A stretch of 64,000 nucleotides of DNA from Pedobacter nyackensis. GTDB lineage: Bacteria > Bacteroidota > Bacteroidia > Sphingobacteriales > Sphingobacteriaceae. Every line of letters starts with the position of its first letter. The stretch's first letter is position 1. The stretch is from contig NZ_FWYB01000001.1 in the NCBI RefSeq assembly GCF_900176505.1, positions 469,400 to 533,399 on the forward strand, written 5' to 3'. Positions 63,044 through 64,000 of this stretch are shown here, piece after piece. Both the position numbers and the translations under genes were made by a program. The notes under the pieces are model-generated. The model saw only the letters and a list, made by a program, of their open reading frames with translations. It did no database searches and was not told the DNA's origin.

Positions 63044-63150
63044 ATGCAACCGTGTAAGTCTATGCAGTTTTATAATCTCTTCGGTAATAAAATCACCTTT
63101 ATTTTGGCTAATATTTTTAGTTTAGTCTTATTTTGCTAAATATATTAGCT

Positions 63151-63158
63151 TAACTTTG
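63151..63158 (+). promoter_or_regulatory. -7 box of dinB
   Basis: TAACTTTG followed by CG, 22 bases before the dinB ATG at 63181. No LexA-like palindrome is obvious. Confidence 0.5.
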
Positions 63159-63180
63159 CGCTCAGATAAATTTGTTTGTT

Positions 63181-64000
63181 ATGAGGGAAGAGAAGCAAAT
63201 CATCCATATGGATCAGGACGCTTTTTTTGTGTCCGTGGAGATACGAAAAAATGATACGCTGAAAGGAAAACCTATAATTATTGGTGGTACATCAGATCGG
63301 GGAGTGGTGAGTTCATGCAGTTATGAGGCCCGGAAATATGGAGTACATGCAGCTATGCCATCCCGTATGGCAAAATTGCTATGTCCGCATGCGGTGTTTA
63401 TCAGGGGGAGTATGGATGCTTATTCTGAAGCTTCGCATGAGATTACGGCTATCATTAAAGAGCGGGTGCCTCTTTTCGAGAAAGCGAGTATTGATGAACA
63501 TTATATCGACATGACAGGCATGGATCGCTTTCATGGTTGCATGAAATATGCACATGAGTTGCGGGAAACCATCATGAAGGAGTTGAAGTTGCCAATTTCC
63601 TTCGGCTTATCTGTGAATAAGACTGTGGCCAAAATGGCTACCAATGAATGTAAGCCCGATGGAGAGAAAAACGTGGGGCAGCCGGATGTGGTGCCTTTTC
63701 TTAATCCATTATCCATTCGTAAAATCCCAGGACTCGGTGAGAAGACTTTCATTAAATTGAGTGACATGGGGATTAAAAAGATTTTCACTCTGGCCCAGAT
63801 CCATCCCGATCACATGAATGCCTTGCTGGGAAAAAGCGGATTGCAATTGCTGCAAAAAGCAAAGGGCATCGACAATAGCCCTGTAATTCCTTACACCGAA
63901 CAAAAATCAATTGGTACACAATGTACTTTTAAAGCCGATACCATTGATGTAGGTACTATTAATAATCTGATTACCTCAATGGTGATGGATATCGCTTTCC
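63181..64000 (+). CDS. dinB: DNA polymerase IV (Y-family), N-terminal part
   Basis: About 273 residues are visible; the end lies beyond 64000. Motifs are HMDQDAFFVSVE (catalytic Asp, usually DMDAFFASVE), YEARKYGV, and SIDEHYIDM (catalytic Asp-Glu pair, usually SIDEAYLD), then the helix-hairpin-helix KIPGLGEKTF. It copies past lesions at low fidelity. The His in SIDEHYID and Gln in DQDAFF are unusual variants but the acidic residues are intact. Confidence 0.93.
   Translation, partial: MREEKQIIHMDQDAFFVSVEIRKNDTLKGKPIIIGGTSDRGVVSSCSYEARKYGVHAAMPSRMAKLLCPHAVFIRGSMDAYSEASHEITAIIKERVPLFEKASIDEHYIDMTGMDRFHGCMKYAHELRETIMKELKLPISFGLSVNKTVAKMATNECKPDGEKNVGQPDVVPFLNPLSIRKIPGLGEKTFIKLSDMGIKKIFTLAQIHPDHMNALLGKSGLQLLQKAKGIDNSPVIPYTEQKSIGTQCTFKADTIDVGTINNLITSMVMDIAF

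Overview
The window looks like a chromosome segment of a Bacteroidota bacterium, most likely Sphingobacteriaceae and Pedobacter-like. Reasons: SusC/SusD outer-membrane pairs, FecI-type sigma factor with FecR, many TlpA/DUF4369 thiol-disulfide oxidoreductases, -7 boxes of the Bacteroidota type TAnnTTTG, almost no Shine-Dalgarno sites, AT-rich intergenic DNA, and 'substrate import' lipoproteins next to susD. Species is inference.

Layout. (1) 1-7170: the N-terminal part of a SusC porin (minus strand), an XRE-cupin regulator, and a four-gene secreted phosphoesterase operon; all three upstream regions share a TTTAGTAT element that forms a perfect 18-bp inverted repeat in front of the operon. (2) 7240-11250: an OmpA-family protein and a surface lipoprotein with a DUF3494 ice-binding domain. 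(3) 11690-17540: the four-gene ligase-associated DNA repair cassette (exonuclease, ATP-dependent ligase, Lhr-type helicase, MPE nuclease). (4) 17600-25420: a membrane protein, GNAT, a non-canonical tRNA-like gene, a possible small RNA, an ECF42-type sigma factor with DGPF and AhpD-like partners, a Crp/Fnr regulator, an epimerase and a dienelactone hydrolase. (5) 25450-42890: the most interesting region. An S41/PDZ protease, a FecI-like sigma factor and a FecR anti-sigma form one operon, followed by a 13-kb operon with TlpA proteins, an M1 peptidase, a SusC with STN signalling domain, SusD and a degenerate metallohydrolase lipoprotein. (6) 42900-55080: sterol-desaturase-like enzyme, more TlpA proteins, a second S41 protease, MgtE, an FKBP, YchF and small unknowns. 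(7) 55100-61290: LysR/hutH/hutU histidine degradation, a zinc peptidase, and an ArsR-SRPBCC pair with twin operators. (8) 61400-64000: a small ORF, a TPR protein, a J-domain/KTSC protein, a GHL10 lipoprotein remnant and the start of dinB.

How it works together. By eye I find four copies of TTCACCC-N16-(C/T)GCCT, always with exactly 16 bases between the boxes. Each lies just upstream of a gene start: the protease-sigma-FecR operon (autoregulation), the big TlpA/M1/SusCD operon, an LEA2-like lipoprotein, and a distant TlpA pair at 53.2 kb. This reads as the promoter of the FecI-like sigma factor and ties a periplasmic redox/proteolysis regulon to an STN-SusC/FecR signal, with a Prc-like protease in the same operon that could process FecR. 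The regulon and the signal are inferred; the sequence matches and spacing are directly visible.
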